DNA of 64,000 bases from contig MU839228.1 in NCBI GenBank assembly GCA_030685235.1, positions 1 to 64,000 on the forward strand, written 5' to 3'. Every line of letters begins with the position of its first letter. The first letter of the stretch is position 1. Made by a program: the position numbers and the translations under genes. Below are positions 49,051 through 61,345 of this stretch, in pieces. The notes under the pieces were generated by a model. It was given only the letters and a program-made list of their open reading frames with translations. It was not told where the DNA came from and ran no database searches. The stretch is from Copromyces sp. CBS 386.78. Lineage: Eukaryota > Ascomycota > Sordariomycetes > Sordariales > Sordariaceae.

Positions 49051-50900
49051 GGCCGTTAGTAATAAATAGGCGCGGTAAATAAGTAATAGATAGGTAGCGG
49101 TATTATTAGGATCGATAAGTACCCTCCCCCGGTAATAAATTTTACTTCCCGTTGTAAAATACTTAGCGAAAGCGACTTTTAATTTCTTTTTAATATAGGG
49201 GTATTATTTAGTGCGGCCTGGGTTTTTTAGGTAGTTGACGGCTTCCTATATTAGGATAGATTAGTCGTAGTTTTTATTAATAATATTATTAGTAGATTTG
49301 TCCGGTTCTTTTAAGGTATTTAGGGATAATAGGAATACTTTTTTATTAAAATCGAGGTCGTTACTAATTATTATGGCCGATAAGGAGAAGTAGCCCTCTT
49401 TAAAGTAGGCGCGGTTAATAAGCTTATACTTTTTTACTTTTAAGCGATAATCGTTTATATTTGGAAGTATATCCTTTGGCTTTTTATTTAGTATATTAGG
49501 GCGGAGATTCTATAATTTTAGTATATAGAAAATTGAGAAATTGAATTGTAATAGGAATTATAACTATTGTATATGGCGGGGTATAAGCTGCTTGTTCGTT
49601 ATAAAGGTCTTTAAATTCTTATAATTTATAATAATATTAAAAGGTTATTAGGTACCCTTTAATTTTAGGCGCTACTCCTTTAATATTTTAACGATAGCGA
49701 AGAATTCATTATTATAAATATTATAATTATATTCTACTATTGAGTACCGTATTAAAAAGTACATAATTAGGTAGAATTCGCTATTATCCCCGTATTGGGA
49801 AAGGGTGCTTCCGGAAGCTTAGTTCGAAGTATCGGTCTCTACGACCGTTTTTTTAGACTAGTTGTAAATCCGTAGGGTTAGTCCGCTAGTGAACGTAGCC
49901 TTTAAAATTTCGAAAGGGGATTATTATACAGTAGTCTATACTTATTCCGCGTCTTTTTTCGTAAAATCGTATAATAACGTTACTATTATTGAAAAACATT
50001 TAATAAAACGACAATAGAAGTTAATAAACTCTAAAAGACTTTATAAAAGCTTTTTTAACGTTGGGGATTACTAATTTATAATAGTTTTGATTTTTATTAG
50101 ATTTATTTCAATACTGCTAGGCGTAATAATTAATTGAAAATATTTGGTTTTCTTAGTATAAAATTCGTATTTGTTGATATTAATTTGTAGGCTAGCCTTC
50201 TCTAAGCGGGTAAAAATATTATTTACGTATTTTTAGTATTCTTCTTCGTTATTTAAAAAAATAAAGATATTATTTAAGTAAGTAATCGTATAGATATTTA
50301 GAATATTATATAAGATATTATTAATATAGTTCTAAAATGTATTAAATATTCTTTATAGGTTAAATAGGTAAATAAGTAATTTAAATAGGCTAAAGCGGGT
50401 AACGAACGCCGTTAATTATTCGTATCCTTCCGCGATACGAATACGGTTAAAAGTGGCGATAATATTTAATTTAATAAAAAACTTCGCTTTATAAATAGCG
50501 TTAAAAGTTTCTTTAATTAAAGGGAGTAAGTAGTAGTTCTTAAAAGTGATATTATTAATTCCTTTATAATTTACATAGATTTTAATACTTCCGCTTAGCT
50601 TTTATACTAATAAAATTTAGAAAGCGGCCTTTAATTATAAGGGGCGGATAAACCTATTATAGAAATTTTCGTTAATTTATTTTTTAATTATATTTAGTTC
50701 GTTAGGGTTAAACGCTTTGAATTTTATATAAGGTACTTATTCTCTTAGGCGGAATTAGATTTTAAAATTATGGAAGCGGTAGGGAGGTAAGATTATAATA
50801 TTACGAAGTTTGAAAACGTTAAGGTAGTTCTAATATTATTTAGGAAGTTTTTTTTTAATTTGGGCATTAGTTTTAAGTAGTTTATTAGCCTTCTTATAAA
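49051..50900 (-). pseudogene. Gypsy M reverse transcriptase and RNase H
   Basis: The RT active-site block on the minus strand near 50290 reads NIYTITYLNNIFIF, with both catalytic Asp turned to Asn. Flanking segments are collinear with A and B (for example the reverse of 50300-50420). RNase H lies toward 49200-49900. It cannot be active. Confidence 0.78.
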
Positions 50901-53800
50901 ATTTGGTTACATTTTCCTTTATAATGGTAGCAGCGAATTTAATAGTTTTATATTATTCGAAATCTTTATTTACATTATTATTAAAGTAGATGTTTTTAAC
51001 GATTTTTATTATTCGGATAGCAATTTTAGATTTTTTATTAGCGTAGGCATTAATTTATAGGTAGTAACGCTTATTTAATAGTTTTTTATATTTAGCGCCG
51101 TTATTATCTTAAATTTTTTACTCTATTTTTAGAGTAAGGTTCGTTAATCCGTTAAGTATATTATAATCGTATTTAATTTTTATTCTTACCCTTCTATTAA
51201 CGACGCTTTTATTATTTCTATATTCTTTAAGTTTTAGGGCGCCCCCCTTTACCTTTTTAGCCCGGGCTTCCTCTTCCGCTTTAGCTTCCTCTAAAATTTT
51301 ATAGAATTCCGGGTACAAAGTGTAGAATATTCGTAAATAATATTTTTCGTATAACTAATTAAAATTAGCGGCCGTTATATCCTTAATATTTACGGGGTTA
51401 ATTAGTTTATTCGAAAAATATATTTTGCGTACTATAATATAATAATCGGGGTCGGGTTTTCATTAGCCGGTTATAGTATAATAAATAGCAGGCTTAGTCC
51501 GCTTAGGAGTTTTAATAACAGTATCCGCGATTAGAGTAGGATTTAGGGTATTGGGGTTTATAATTAGGGTATTAGAGGAGTTATTTTTAACAGCGGGGAC
51601 GGGGTCCGCAATTAAGGTATTAGAGCGGTTTGCCTTAATTATATTTTATACGGTTTTGTAATAACGTATATACATATACTTCTAAATTTTTAGGGCGTAC
51701 TATAGGGAGGGTAGAAGGTCGGCGGGAAGGTAGTAGTTTAAATAGTAGTTAGTAAAAGTAACAGTTCTATCTAGCTACAATACGGCGGGGTTATAAAATT
51801 TAAATTATAATATACTTAAAATTACAGGGTAGTTAGTTATTAAATTATAAATTAGTATAGCGATTATTTTTATATAGTAATCGATATATAATTTGACTTT
51901 ATAGTAGTAGGTAATAAAGTCCTTAAGTATGCTGTCCGCTAGGTATAAGGCCTTTAGTTTAGGGAGTTTTATTAGCGGAATAGTATAGCGAGCAATAAAA
52001 CTATAATCGATAAAAGTGAGAGTAAAGTATCCGCTATTAATTAGAGTAGCGTATTTATTTTGTTAATTATACGGTCCGTAAATAATTTAAATAGAGAGGA
52101 AGATAGAATTATTATCATAGTTATTTAAATTTGAATTTTTAAATTGAATTACTTTTAAGTTTATTAGATTATTTACTTCCTCCTTTATTACGGACGGTAG
52201 CCTTTCTAAGCGACTTAATAGAGAGGCGGCGTATTTCCTATACTATATTACGCGGGTTAGGTAGGAATTAGGGCGGGTATTATAGCGGGAGCGGCGGATT
52301 TATTAGTGGCGACGGCGTTGATTCGAGCGTTATTATTACTATTGGTATTATTGTAGCTAGTTTGGCCTATAGCGGGCCTACTATAGTTACTATTATTATT
52401 TCTTTTGCGACGGTTATAACGGTTACGCTCCTTTTACTCTTTAGGGATGCCGGTATTAATATTATTGCGGTATTCGTAGGTATAGTAGCTAATTTGGGCG
52501 TAGCGCTTATAAAGTCCGTTTTTTATACGGTCACGGTAGTCGATAATTATTTTATTAATTATACGGGACAATTGAACGTTAATAGCGTTTATAGCGTTGA
52601 AATCTATAGTAGTACTACTTTAATTAACGGTACGTTTAGGGGTAACGGTATTGCCGGTACTAGTAGTACCGTTTTTAAAATAGATATTAGTTTTATTATA
52701 TTAATCACGCTCTTTTAAATTAGTGGCGAGTTTGCGATAGAGGGTGAGCTATCCGTCGAAGTTATTATAAATTGGGGTATTTTGCTAATAAGCGATAGTA
52801 TTGTAAATTTGGTTCGTAATTTTATTTTTAAATAGTATATTTTTATAGCGTTGTCGAAGTTGTATTTATCGATAATAGTAATAAATTTATTTTCGAAATC
52901 GAATTATCTAGTGCCTTTAAATATTTTGAGGGATTTAAAGTCCTAGCGTACTTTAAAGGTAAGGTTTATACAATTGTATTTCGTGCCGAAGTATTTAAGG
53001 AAGGCTTTTATATTTGCCTATTTTTATTTCATTAAGTATAATAGGTATTATGTAGGGGGTTAGAATCTTAAAAATATTACCGCCGAAGTACGAAAGGATT
53101 TGAACGAATTTATAACGTTTATTTTAGTCGAATTATTAAGCGTCTTAGAATTAACAGAATTGAATTTTATTTTTCTAATTTTAGAAAATTTCAGTTCTTT
53201 TAACGGTAGAAGTATTTTCGCCGGTATAAATAGCGGGGTCTTTATTAGTATAGGATTTAAAGGTAGTTATTTCTTTATTATTAGAATTAGGAATGGCGAC
53301 GGAAGCGGTTATAATAATTTTTTTGCAAATAGCCTTTTTAAGGGCCCTATTTGGGTTTCGGCAGTCTTTTTGAATTTGGTATTAATTTCGTTAGTTATAA
53401 TAAGATTATTACGGAATTATTAAGCCTCTTATTGAAGGTTGGCGAATTCTTATTAAAGGTTAGTAATAATGCTTTTTTAATTAGTAATTTATTAATAAGC
53501 GGCCTCGAAGCAATTTTGGACGGCGTTAGCGAACGTATTAATTTAAATTAGGTCTATATAAATTAATTAGGCGAGGGTAGTAATAACGTAGGAAAAAGTA
53601 TTGTATTAAGCGAATTTAAAAGCGGTATTAAGGATTTTTTCCGCGATTAAATTACTTAAGTATTAAAAAGCGGTACCGTTAAGGGTTTTTATAACGTTTT
53701 CGAAGAATTATTTATACTAAGAGCCGACGATAGCGTTAATTATAAAAATAGCGACATTAAAATTAGTAATAGGGGCCGTTATTTAAATAATTATAACTAG
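50901..53800 (-). pseudogene. Gypsy M gag with zinc knuckle, and linker
   Basis: The minus strand starts near 53795 with ITAPITNFNVAIFIINAI, where N still has ATG TCG; in M the ATG is ATA. It continues through FFENVIKTLNGTAF and FENKFITIIDKYNFDNAIK. Near 52530-52470 GLYKRYAQISYYTYEY is a CCHC knuckle with Cys and His turned to Tyr. A basic, Asn-rich tail follows (NRYNRRKRNNNSNYS). Two open frames on the opposite strand (52362-52718, 53100-53423) are antisense shadows of this gene. Confidence 0.75.
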
Positions 53801-54053
53801 TCTAATTAAAACTTGCTATTTTATAGCGTAAGTATTTATTACTTTGTAGCGTAAACGGTGTTTGTTAATTATTTTATAGCGATAAAAAAGAGGTTTGTCG
53901 TAATACGACGAGAGAGAGGTATATTACGGTGCAATGAGAAAGAAGTATATTATAGTACGTCAAAATTACGGGCTCGTCGGAAATACTTACAACGGCGGCG
54001 GTAAATTTATTTCAAAATATACGCACGTAGTATAATAGTAAGGTACAATTAAT

Positions 54054-54277
54054 TATTACGGGGTTAATACTATTAGGGGTATGGTTGGATATACGTAGTT
54101 GTACGAAGAAGGAAAGAAGGAGGAGGGAGGAGTGCGGTTTGGATATAGGGCAAGCTATACTGTGCTTTGGATCCGGGACCGAGGTCTATTAGTGCGTACA
54201 TACGGTCCTATTAGCTAATGGCCAATAGACCCGACCATGTAGTACCTAGTACCATCATAGGTACTAATCCTGTGATA
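54054..54277 (-). repeat. 5' LTR of M
   Basis: It is 224 bp, TATTACGGGG...CCTGTGATA, followed by TSD GCCCG and the resumption of N's gag. Confidence 0.9.
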
Positions 54278-54441
54278 GCCCGTTTCTATTCCTATTCCTA
54301 ATTTTAACGATGAAACTACTATAATTATTTTAAAGATTCGTATTAGTAAGGATCCTATTGCTTATACTGGCGAGGATATTTTTGCCGTTAAAAGGGCCGA
54401 GGCTTTTTAAGATTAGTACAATAAGATTTAATTATATTGAG

Positions 54442-54503
54442 AAACTCTATTTGTACGGACCTAAAACTCTATTTGTACGGACCTAAAACTCTATTTGTAC
54501 CGT
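54442..54503. repeat. 22 bp tandem repeat at R's left end (~2.8 copies)
   Basis: The unit AAACTCTATTTGTACGGACCTA starts at 54442, 54464 and 54486. Tandem terminal motifs of this type are also found in MITE 1 and MITE 2. They are likely binding sites for a transposase, by analogy. Confidence 0.85.
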
Positions 54504-54631
54504 ACCCCACTTTTTTTTTCCCATACATATCCCTAACCATGCCGTCCCCTCCCCCGCCAGCACTAGTCCCGCTCGTACCGCGACCGCCAAGCTCCCGGAT
54601 TTCAACCTATTATATATTCTGTCGTTAATAA

Positions 54632-54727
54632 CCGCTGTAATAGTCACTGACAGCCGTGACAATCGCTGACAGCCGCCGTAACAGTCGCTGACAGCCGTAA
54701 CAGTCGCTGACAGCCGTGACAATCGCT
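54632..54727. repeat. ~19 bp tandem repeats (TGACAGCCGTGACAATCGC)
   Basis: About five units alternate between CCGTGACAATCGC and CCGTAACAGTCGC endings. The repeat is GC-richer than the surroundings. Confidence 0.9.
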
Positions 54728-55440
54728 AATACTTAGCTAAGGGTATATAGAAGCCTATATACCATATCCTTACTATACCCTAACTATAAATCCATATTTA
54801 CTATTACTTTATTGTCACAGGACTATACACAGCATTTTACAATCGCTGAGCATTTTACCGTCGCGACATTTCCCGCCAAACCTTCAAAATCGCCTAAAAA
54901 AGTAAGTATCATTATAGGGTCTTACCCATTCAATCAAGCAAATCATATACGTATAGTCGTAAAGTAGGGAATATTTTAATTGTATAATCGTAAAAGCAAT
55001 TACAATACTAGGATCTTACCAATTAAATACTATAACCGCCAAATTAACGCCGTAGCGCTCACATCGTACAATCGCAAACTCTTACCAATTGAACACCGCT
55101 AAATCAATATAATCAATAATTACCGCGTACGGGCCACGTCCGCCAAATACACTAGATTACTAATACTAATAATATTACTATATAAAGAACTAAAATTATA
55201 TTAATAAACAATATAAAAGACAATCTACTTATTTATATAATTATTATAATAGGGTTTATTATAGGTATGCTTATAAGTATCGCTAAGTACGACGATAAAT
55301 GCTATTACGATAATAAATTCTATAATACTAATTATAATATTGAATACTATAATAGTAAACGTATGCTTAAAAACGTCGCTAATACTATTAATTTAGTATA
55401 ATAACTATATGTGTAATTCTAATAGTATTAAAAAAAATTG
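54728..55440. other. R subterminal region, no gene recognised
   Basis: AT-rich sequence with moderately preserved C. A short plus-strand coding-like stretch (SIAKYDDKCYYDNKFYN, about 55275-55330) is visible, but it is too short and isolated to call. Confidence 0.4.
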
Positions 55441-55499
55441 AAGCTAATTGCTAGAAGTATTTTAAAGATTTAAGGACTTTATACTAGCCAATATTTTGG

Positions 55500-55760
55500 A
55501 TTCGAGGGTCGAAACAAATATATTTTTAAATTCGAAGGTTGAAGAAACGAATATATTCTCTAATATCGGAGGTATACGAATATATTTAGGAATTAGGGGA
55601 ATAATACCTATAGTTGCTGCAAATACTTAGCTACGGCTAGTACTAAGGGTACGAAAGGGACTAGTAGGACTACCGCTACGGCCAGTACTAGGGGTACGAT
55701 TATAAGGAAGACTACCGCTACGGCTAGTATTAGGGGTACAATTAAAAAGAAGACTAATAA
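55500..55760 (+). repeat. Minisatellites in R (29-30 bp and ~42 bp units)
   Basis: Two ~30 bp units (TTCGA(A/G)GGT(C/T)GAA type) lie at 55500-55560. Three ~42 bp units built on CTACGGCTAGTACTAAGGG lie at 55630-55755. In one plus frame the latter reads ATASTKGTKGTSRTT and similar. No protein is recognised. Confidence 0.75.
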
Positions 55761-55940
55761 AACTACCGGGATTATTAAACGGCGGTAGTTAATATTTATT
55801 TCGAAGGTTAAGCGGTATTACGCTAATTATATTCCGACGGCTACTAATTAGGACTTAGCGTTAAAATTTAATAATAAGAAGAATTAATATATATTTATAG
55901 CTTTTATATAATTATATATTACTACTATAACTAACTATAT

Positions 55941-56260
55941 CTATATTTTAATAATCTTATTAATAACTACTTTATTAATAACTACCTTATTAACCGCTAT
56001 AGCTATATTGGGAACCGCTATAGCCACGTTAATAACCGCCTTATTAACCGCTGCTATTATACTAAGGACCGCTTTATTAACTAGAAGCACTATAGCTATA
56101 CTAAAGACCACTTTAATAACCACTATAGCTATACTAATAACCGCTATATTAACAACCGCTATAATTATACTAATAACCGCCTTATTAATCGCTATAACTA
56201 TACTAAGGACCGCTATAGCTCTCATCATAGCTTTAACCATAGCCGCGGTCGATAAAACCC
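55941..56260. repeat. ~21 bp tandem repeat array (AACCGCTATAGCTATACTAAT)
   Basis: Units of about 12-21 bp are based on ACCGCTATAGCTATACTAATA and CTTTATTAA. The array leaves open frames of 99-121 codons on both strands (Ala/Ile/Thr- and Val/Ile-rich). These result from the repeat and are not supported as genes. Confidence 0.85.
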
Positions 56261-58910
56261 TCTTAGTAGTTTTAATAACTATAATTTACCCTATCCTCGT
56301 ATCTACGGCCGCTACTACCTCTATTATTGTAGCCTTAGGGACTAAAAACGTTAAATTCTTCGGCCGCTATTAAGCGCTATTAATTAATATATAAATAATT
56401 ATCAATCCTTAAGAAAGGAAGTAATTTATCGGGATCAATTAAAATATAGGAGGCAGCCTTTAAAGCAGGCGCTCTTACTAGTTGAATAATTTAAAATACA
56501 AATTCTAAAGGTATATTAATAAATTAATTGCGTTCAATATATTTATACCTCTTTTTAAAAAGTAAACTTATATATTTATTATATATATCTTTACGCAAAT
56601 TCTCATCGGTACGCTATAATATACTAGGGATACGGCCTTAATTTATAGCCCGCTCGGATTTAATAACTTTAAACTAGACTATACCTATATTCTAAAATTC
56701 AATTTAGAAGTAAAACTAAGTAAGGCCGTTCTTATCGCTAAAGGAATCTTCGTAATTAATATATTTAATAATATATTTATATATTTAATCGAAAGTACGC
56801 TTATTAATCCAATTCGAAATAAGGCTTTTAAATATTCGCTTATACTGCGGATTAGGGGTATCCAAATCGTACTCTAATATATACGGATTATCTATAATAA
56901 TATCTATAAAGAATTATCGTATACTAATAATAAAATAATAAAATTTTAAATATTAATAAATATCTAATATATATTAGCGAAGATTTTTAAACCTTCTTTT
57001 CCAAAGATCGATCTAGAAATTACATACCTACTTAATAATAATACCGGCAAACCAATTATAATAAAATAAGAATAACAACTACCGCACCTCTTTATTAATC
57101 TTATTAATAATAGCTAAATTATCTTTAGGAATATTAATATTCCGGGGGATATTAATATAACGGGGAGTTTCGTAGTAATTAAAATCGGGAATATAACGGT
57201 AATTATCCTCGATTGGATTATACTACAAACGACCAAAAATCTAACTAATCTATTAAAACTTTTAAAGACTAATATAGGTTAGAGGCTCGAAATACTCTAA
57301 GTAAACGTTTTCTAAAAGGCCTCTATTATCCTACCTACGGCAATTATTTAAACCGCCGCCACTTTAAATAGGCGTTTCTAAATATTAGCTAGTATAATTA
57401 AACCTAAATAGACCAAGGGGATTAAAATCTTCTTCGTCGTAATCGATATAACTAAAAGCAGAAGCATTACAATCACCAAGCTCGTTATTACAATCGCTAG
57501 GCTCGTTATTAATATCGCCGAGACTAAATATACTAAAAGTACTAAACGGCATGGGGGCACTAATTTCGCCAAACTCTTCATCATTACTATCGAATAACTA
57601 ATTAACAAATATAGCTTCGATACCTATTATTAAGAGACTCCCTCGGCGGGCAGTGCCACTTCCATACTGGGGCAGTGCCTAATAGCCCGTATAGGGAGCT
57701 CTATATAGGCATCCCTCTACGGGCAGTGCCATACTAATCCCTAACCTTGTAAAATGATGGTTACTTCCTTGTAAAATAATGGTTGCTTGGCGGCTGCAAC
57801 GTTGAACTTAGCGATTTGCAGCTAGCGATTTGCAGCTAGCGATTTGCAGCTATTGTAAGATTGCGCGATTTCTTTGCAATAACCGTTAATAAGTACAACA
57901 AAACCTTACAACTCTACTAAAACGCTTCGTATTAATACGATTTCAATATTAGTACGCTCGCTATATTGCGTTAAGTTATTTCCTAACCTTTTTTCTTTTA
58001 ATAGTATGTCCGTTATTAATATTAGTAGCGATTTTAATACCTAATATATTAATAGTAGAAATAAGTTTGTACCTACTTCTCCTACCTTACTGCCCATCCT
58101 TACCTCTATTTAAATATAATATAATAGCGACGACGACTTAGATAATAAAGGGGATAGGGGAGAGTTTGATACTAGTAAAGAGGAGGAAATACCTAACCCG
58201 ATAATTGAAAATATAATACTTATACTTCTATCGTCTATAAAGGAGGTATAAGATATACTAAATATATAGGGTCGTACCTAAAGCGTTATATTTAACTATA
58301 TATAGGCTTCTAATTATCGAAATAGCTAACCTACGTATTACCGTCTTACGTATAACCGTTATAATTAGCTTCGTCCTTCTATAATTAAATTTAGAAAAAT
58401 AAGGAGTCGTAAATGTAGTTATAAATAGGTTAGGGTAGCGATTGCCTTTGAGTAGAATAATTGGTAATAGATCTATTAACCTGCTATTAATTCTAAGAAT
58501 TATATTTATAATTACTATCGATCCCTATACGAATTTACTTACCTATAATATCGGAAGCTTAATAAGAGTAAGGAAATATTTAGAAGGGTTATTATATTAA
58601 TTTACTAGCCTAATATTAGACTTCGAAATATCTTAAGCATTATTAAACGGGAATTTAATACGTCTATATTCACCTATAAAGATATTGAAAATTAGTATTA
58701 ATATATTAAAAAGACTATACGCCAGAATTATAAAGCTACTATTACTGTTGTTAAATATTTTAATAAAGCTAGTATTATTTATATTATTAAGTGGGATAAA
58801 GACGATCCCTATCGTTTTATTAGCCTTATATAGGTATAGAAAGCTTGCCTTAAATAATAGAAGAAGTATTTAGAGTATTTAGGTATTAATAATACGTATA
58901 AGACTAACTG

Positions 58911-58984
58911 GTATAGCTTTTAATCTTCTATACTTTTTAATTTTTATATTTACTTTACTTTATTAATAATAGAACGTATTGTAG
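58911..58984 (+). other. Probable 74 bp spliceosomal intron in K transposase
   Basis: The frame shifts inside the conserved TYKTN...YPL segment. Removing 58911-58984 (GTATAG...TTGTAG) restores the frame and gives TYKTN-x-YSYPLTIVTGMTN, as in the family. The length and GT-AG ends fit ascomycete introns. Confidence 0.6.
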
Positions 58985-60264
58985 ATATAGCTACCCCCTT
59001 ACTATTGTTACGGGTATGACGAATACGAATTCTATTTATTTTATTACGTTCGGGCTTATTGATAACGAACGGGTTAAAGGGTTTATATAGATGGCAAATG
59101 CTATCGAAAGTTTAAGGGTTAAAGTAGGGGCAACTAAGCTAGAGGTTATCGTTACCGACTTCGATAGCTAATTAAAGATAGCGCTCTCAACTGTATTTCT
59201 AAACGCCTAGTAGTAGATTTGCGTATTTTATATTAACTGCAACGTATTATTGTAAGTAAAGAAGAAGTAGAAGTGGGGAGAAGATGAGGGTAGCGATTCG
59301 GATTCGGATTCGGATAATAAATACGAGCCTATTACCCTTAACCTAAACGACGAAGAGATTTTGCAAACGGCCGGTTCGCTAAAGATATTATAAGTAAGGA
59401 TATTATAAGTAGGGATATAAGCAAGGATATAGAAGGTTATTAAATATATTTATTGTAATCTATTTAATTTTTAGAAAATAATAGTCTTTATATTTAATAA
59501 GGCAACGTTTATTTAGCGTTAGAAGTAGTTAATTACCGACTTTGCTAATTAGTAGCGGATATTACTATATTTTTAAAATATATATATATTAGTCCGCTAT
59601 TAATAGGTACGTTATTATACTTCTTAGTACCGCAATTTCGGTTTAATCGTTACTTCCCCTAACGAATTTATTAATTACCGGGTAAAGGGTTTTTTAGTTA
59701 ATAGTAAAACAGATATATTTAATCTCTTTACCTCCCTTTATACAATAGTAGACCGAGAGCGTCGTTAATAGACTAAACACGTCGCTAACTAGGATATAAA
59801 GATACGTAGCGAGTTTATTAAGTTAGGGATAGAGGTACTAAGAGAGCTTCCTTAATTAATAATATATTGGGGTTTTAAACTTATTTATTATTAATTACGC
59901 CGCGCCTAATTTAAAATACCTTCGATATTAGGAAAGAGATTAGTACGAGATTTAGGACCTTGTAACTATATTGTGTAACGGCAGTACGGTATCCCTTATT
60001 ATTATAAAATATTAGGAATATTCGAAGGTAAGGAGTAGCTAACCCGTTGGGATATCTATTACCGCTATTATATCCGGGAATTATTAGTAAGTCTATCCTT
60101 CTAGATTTATATTCTTCGAAGTTTTTAATTAACGGTCTACTCTAGAGTAAATAGGACTTATATTTACGTATTAAAGACCCTAAGGTTGCCAATAGAATTA
60201 GGGGACGGCTGAAAAATAGTATAGTAGCGCTGCCAAAGGACTAGTAAATTCCTAATACTAAGGA

Positions 60265-60350
60265 AGGGAAGGGCAAGGGTAAGGGGAAGGGTAAGGGGAA
60301 GGGGAAAGGTAATAGTAAAGGGAAAGGTAAGGGTAAGGTAGGGAGGAAGG
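60265..60350 (+). repeat. Gly-Lys coding repeat (GGGAAGGGCAAGGGTAAG type)
   Basis: A GGGTAA/GGGAAG purine repeat at the C-terminus of K's transposase. One frame reads as alternating Gly-Lys, which is possibly a basic DNA-binding tail. Confidence 0.7.
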
Positions 60351-60837
60351 TTATAAAGAGTAGTTAAATTTTAAAATTATCCTTATACCGGCGGAGGTTT
60401 AAGTTTGAAATAGTCGATAAGGTTAATATAGGTAATAATTTGAATGATAGTAATATTATTTTTATATAATCTACTATTAAAGTATAAGAGAGAGAGAGCT
60501 TTTATAATTTAGATAATTCTCTTATAAGGTAGTAGACCGCCCGGGTACGAGCTGCGGTAGCCTAGAATTAAACTTAAACTTAGACTACGCTTTCTAATAA
60601 TCCCCTTGCCTTTTCTAGTTCTAATAAGTAGTTTGCCCGTAAGAAGCGTATTATAGTACTTTCGTTAGCACTTATAGCTATAATTAGAAGCGGGAAGATT
60701 ATTAAGCTATTGAGAAGGAAGTTAGGGGAGTAAATTAAAATAAATAGATTAAATTAGCTAAAATACTACTAAATATTCAATATTAGCTAAAATATTATTA
60801 GACGTAACTTCGTATTAGTTCCGAATATATTTCCCGC

Positions 60838-61345
60838 TTTATATTATTATTAGAAATAATTTTAGAATACCGAAACTACTTCTAATCGCCTCTAACCGTC
60901 TTTATAATTTCAAATTCTTATCTTAATTATTATTAGCCCCCGACGGGGGGTACTATAGGGACGCCTATAGTATAGCGGTATATAAGGACGCTTATATATC
61001 TTTATTAGTATTATAAATTATAGAGACCCTTATTCGAATCCTATTTATAATTATTATAACTACTTTTCTCTATTTCTATTTATTCCTACCCTTTTATTAC
61101 CCTCCTATTACCCTGTTATTACCTCTTTACTTTCTTAGTACTTAAAATTTTATCCGGTTAGCGGTTAGCGGTTGGCGCGGGGGGGGGGTCCTAATTGGGG
61201 GAAGAGATGTAAGTACGTTGTAAGACGTACTATCTTTCGGGTCGCTATAGACGGGTGCCTTATTGCTACGGCGGGGTATTTATAAGGCGATTCGATTAGG
61301 GTGCGTAGAATAAGCCGTATTAAACTCCTTTTTTTAAGTATTTTT
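60838..61345 (+). repeat. ~0.5 kb module, K copy
   Basis: See 9576-10080. K'' lacks it at the matching place, so it was added to K after the family formed, or lost from K''. K' contains only its right third (21190-21375). Confidence 0.65.

Larger units (their letters stand above)
46965..54277 (-). mobile_element. Gypsy chromovirus M, full length (7.3 kb), nested in N
   Basis: The 3' LTR is 46965-47185 and the 5' LTR 54054-54277, with TSD GCCCG at 46960-46964 and 54278-54282. On the minus strand the order is gag with zinc knuckle, RT, RNase H, integrase, chromodomain-like end. M and N are the same family in opposite orientation. Their LTRs also share the purine run GGAAAGAAGGAGGAGGGAGG, a form of which appears in the A/B LTRs, so the families are related. 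Confidence 0.92.
46487..54438 (+). pseudogene. Gypsy N gag, split by M
   Basis: An ATG at 46487 opens MSAPIIDFDVAIFTINTI, then FFENITKSFNGTAF*RLNNLI, VKEILSTITEFA*Y and TTL*NTITTLQ*EVL*LKYN. This is a gag N-terminus with a coiled-coil-like stretch, interrupted only by TAA/TAG at Gln positions. The frame breaks at 46960, where M (TSD GCCCG) is inserted, and resumes at 54283. It is homologous to M's own gag. It ends at 54438, where R begins. Confidence 0.8.
58006..60370 (+). pseudogene. K transposase, Mutator-like (MULE), with one intron
   Basis: From ATG 58006 one frame can be followed for about 750 codons. Nearly all stops are TAA/TAG at likely Gln codons. Blocks in order are RSRKCSYK (zinc/FAR1-like N-terminus), REFNTSIFTYKDIEN, GINNTYKTN (first catalytic Asp lost) and, after an intron, YSYPLTIVTGMTNTNSIYF. 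Next come EVIVTDFDS*LKIALSTVF (second Asp intact) and ICVFYINCNVLL. An acidic EDEGSDSDSDSD loop follows, and near 59960 CNYIV*RQYGIPYYYKI is a SWIM-like zinc end. A (GK)n Lys-Gly tract (60265-60350) closes the recognisable part. The enzyme would cut and join K's ends. Confidence 0.82.

Noticed and set aside
52362..53423. Two plus-strand open frames of 107-118 codons
   Set aside because: They are antisense to gypsy M gag, whose minus-strand frame has clear homology to N's gag.
56008..56373. 121-codon plus-strand frame and overlapping 99-codon minus-strand frame
   Set aside because: Both arise from the ~21 bp tandem array. Open frames on both strands over the same repeat are not evidence for a gene.
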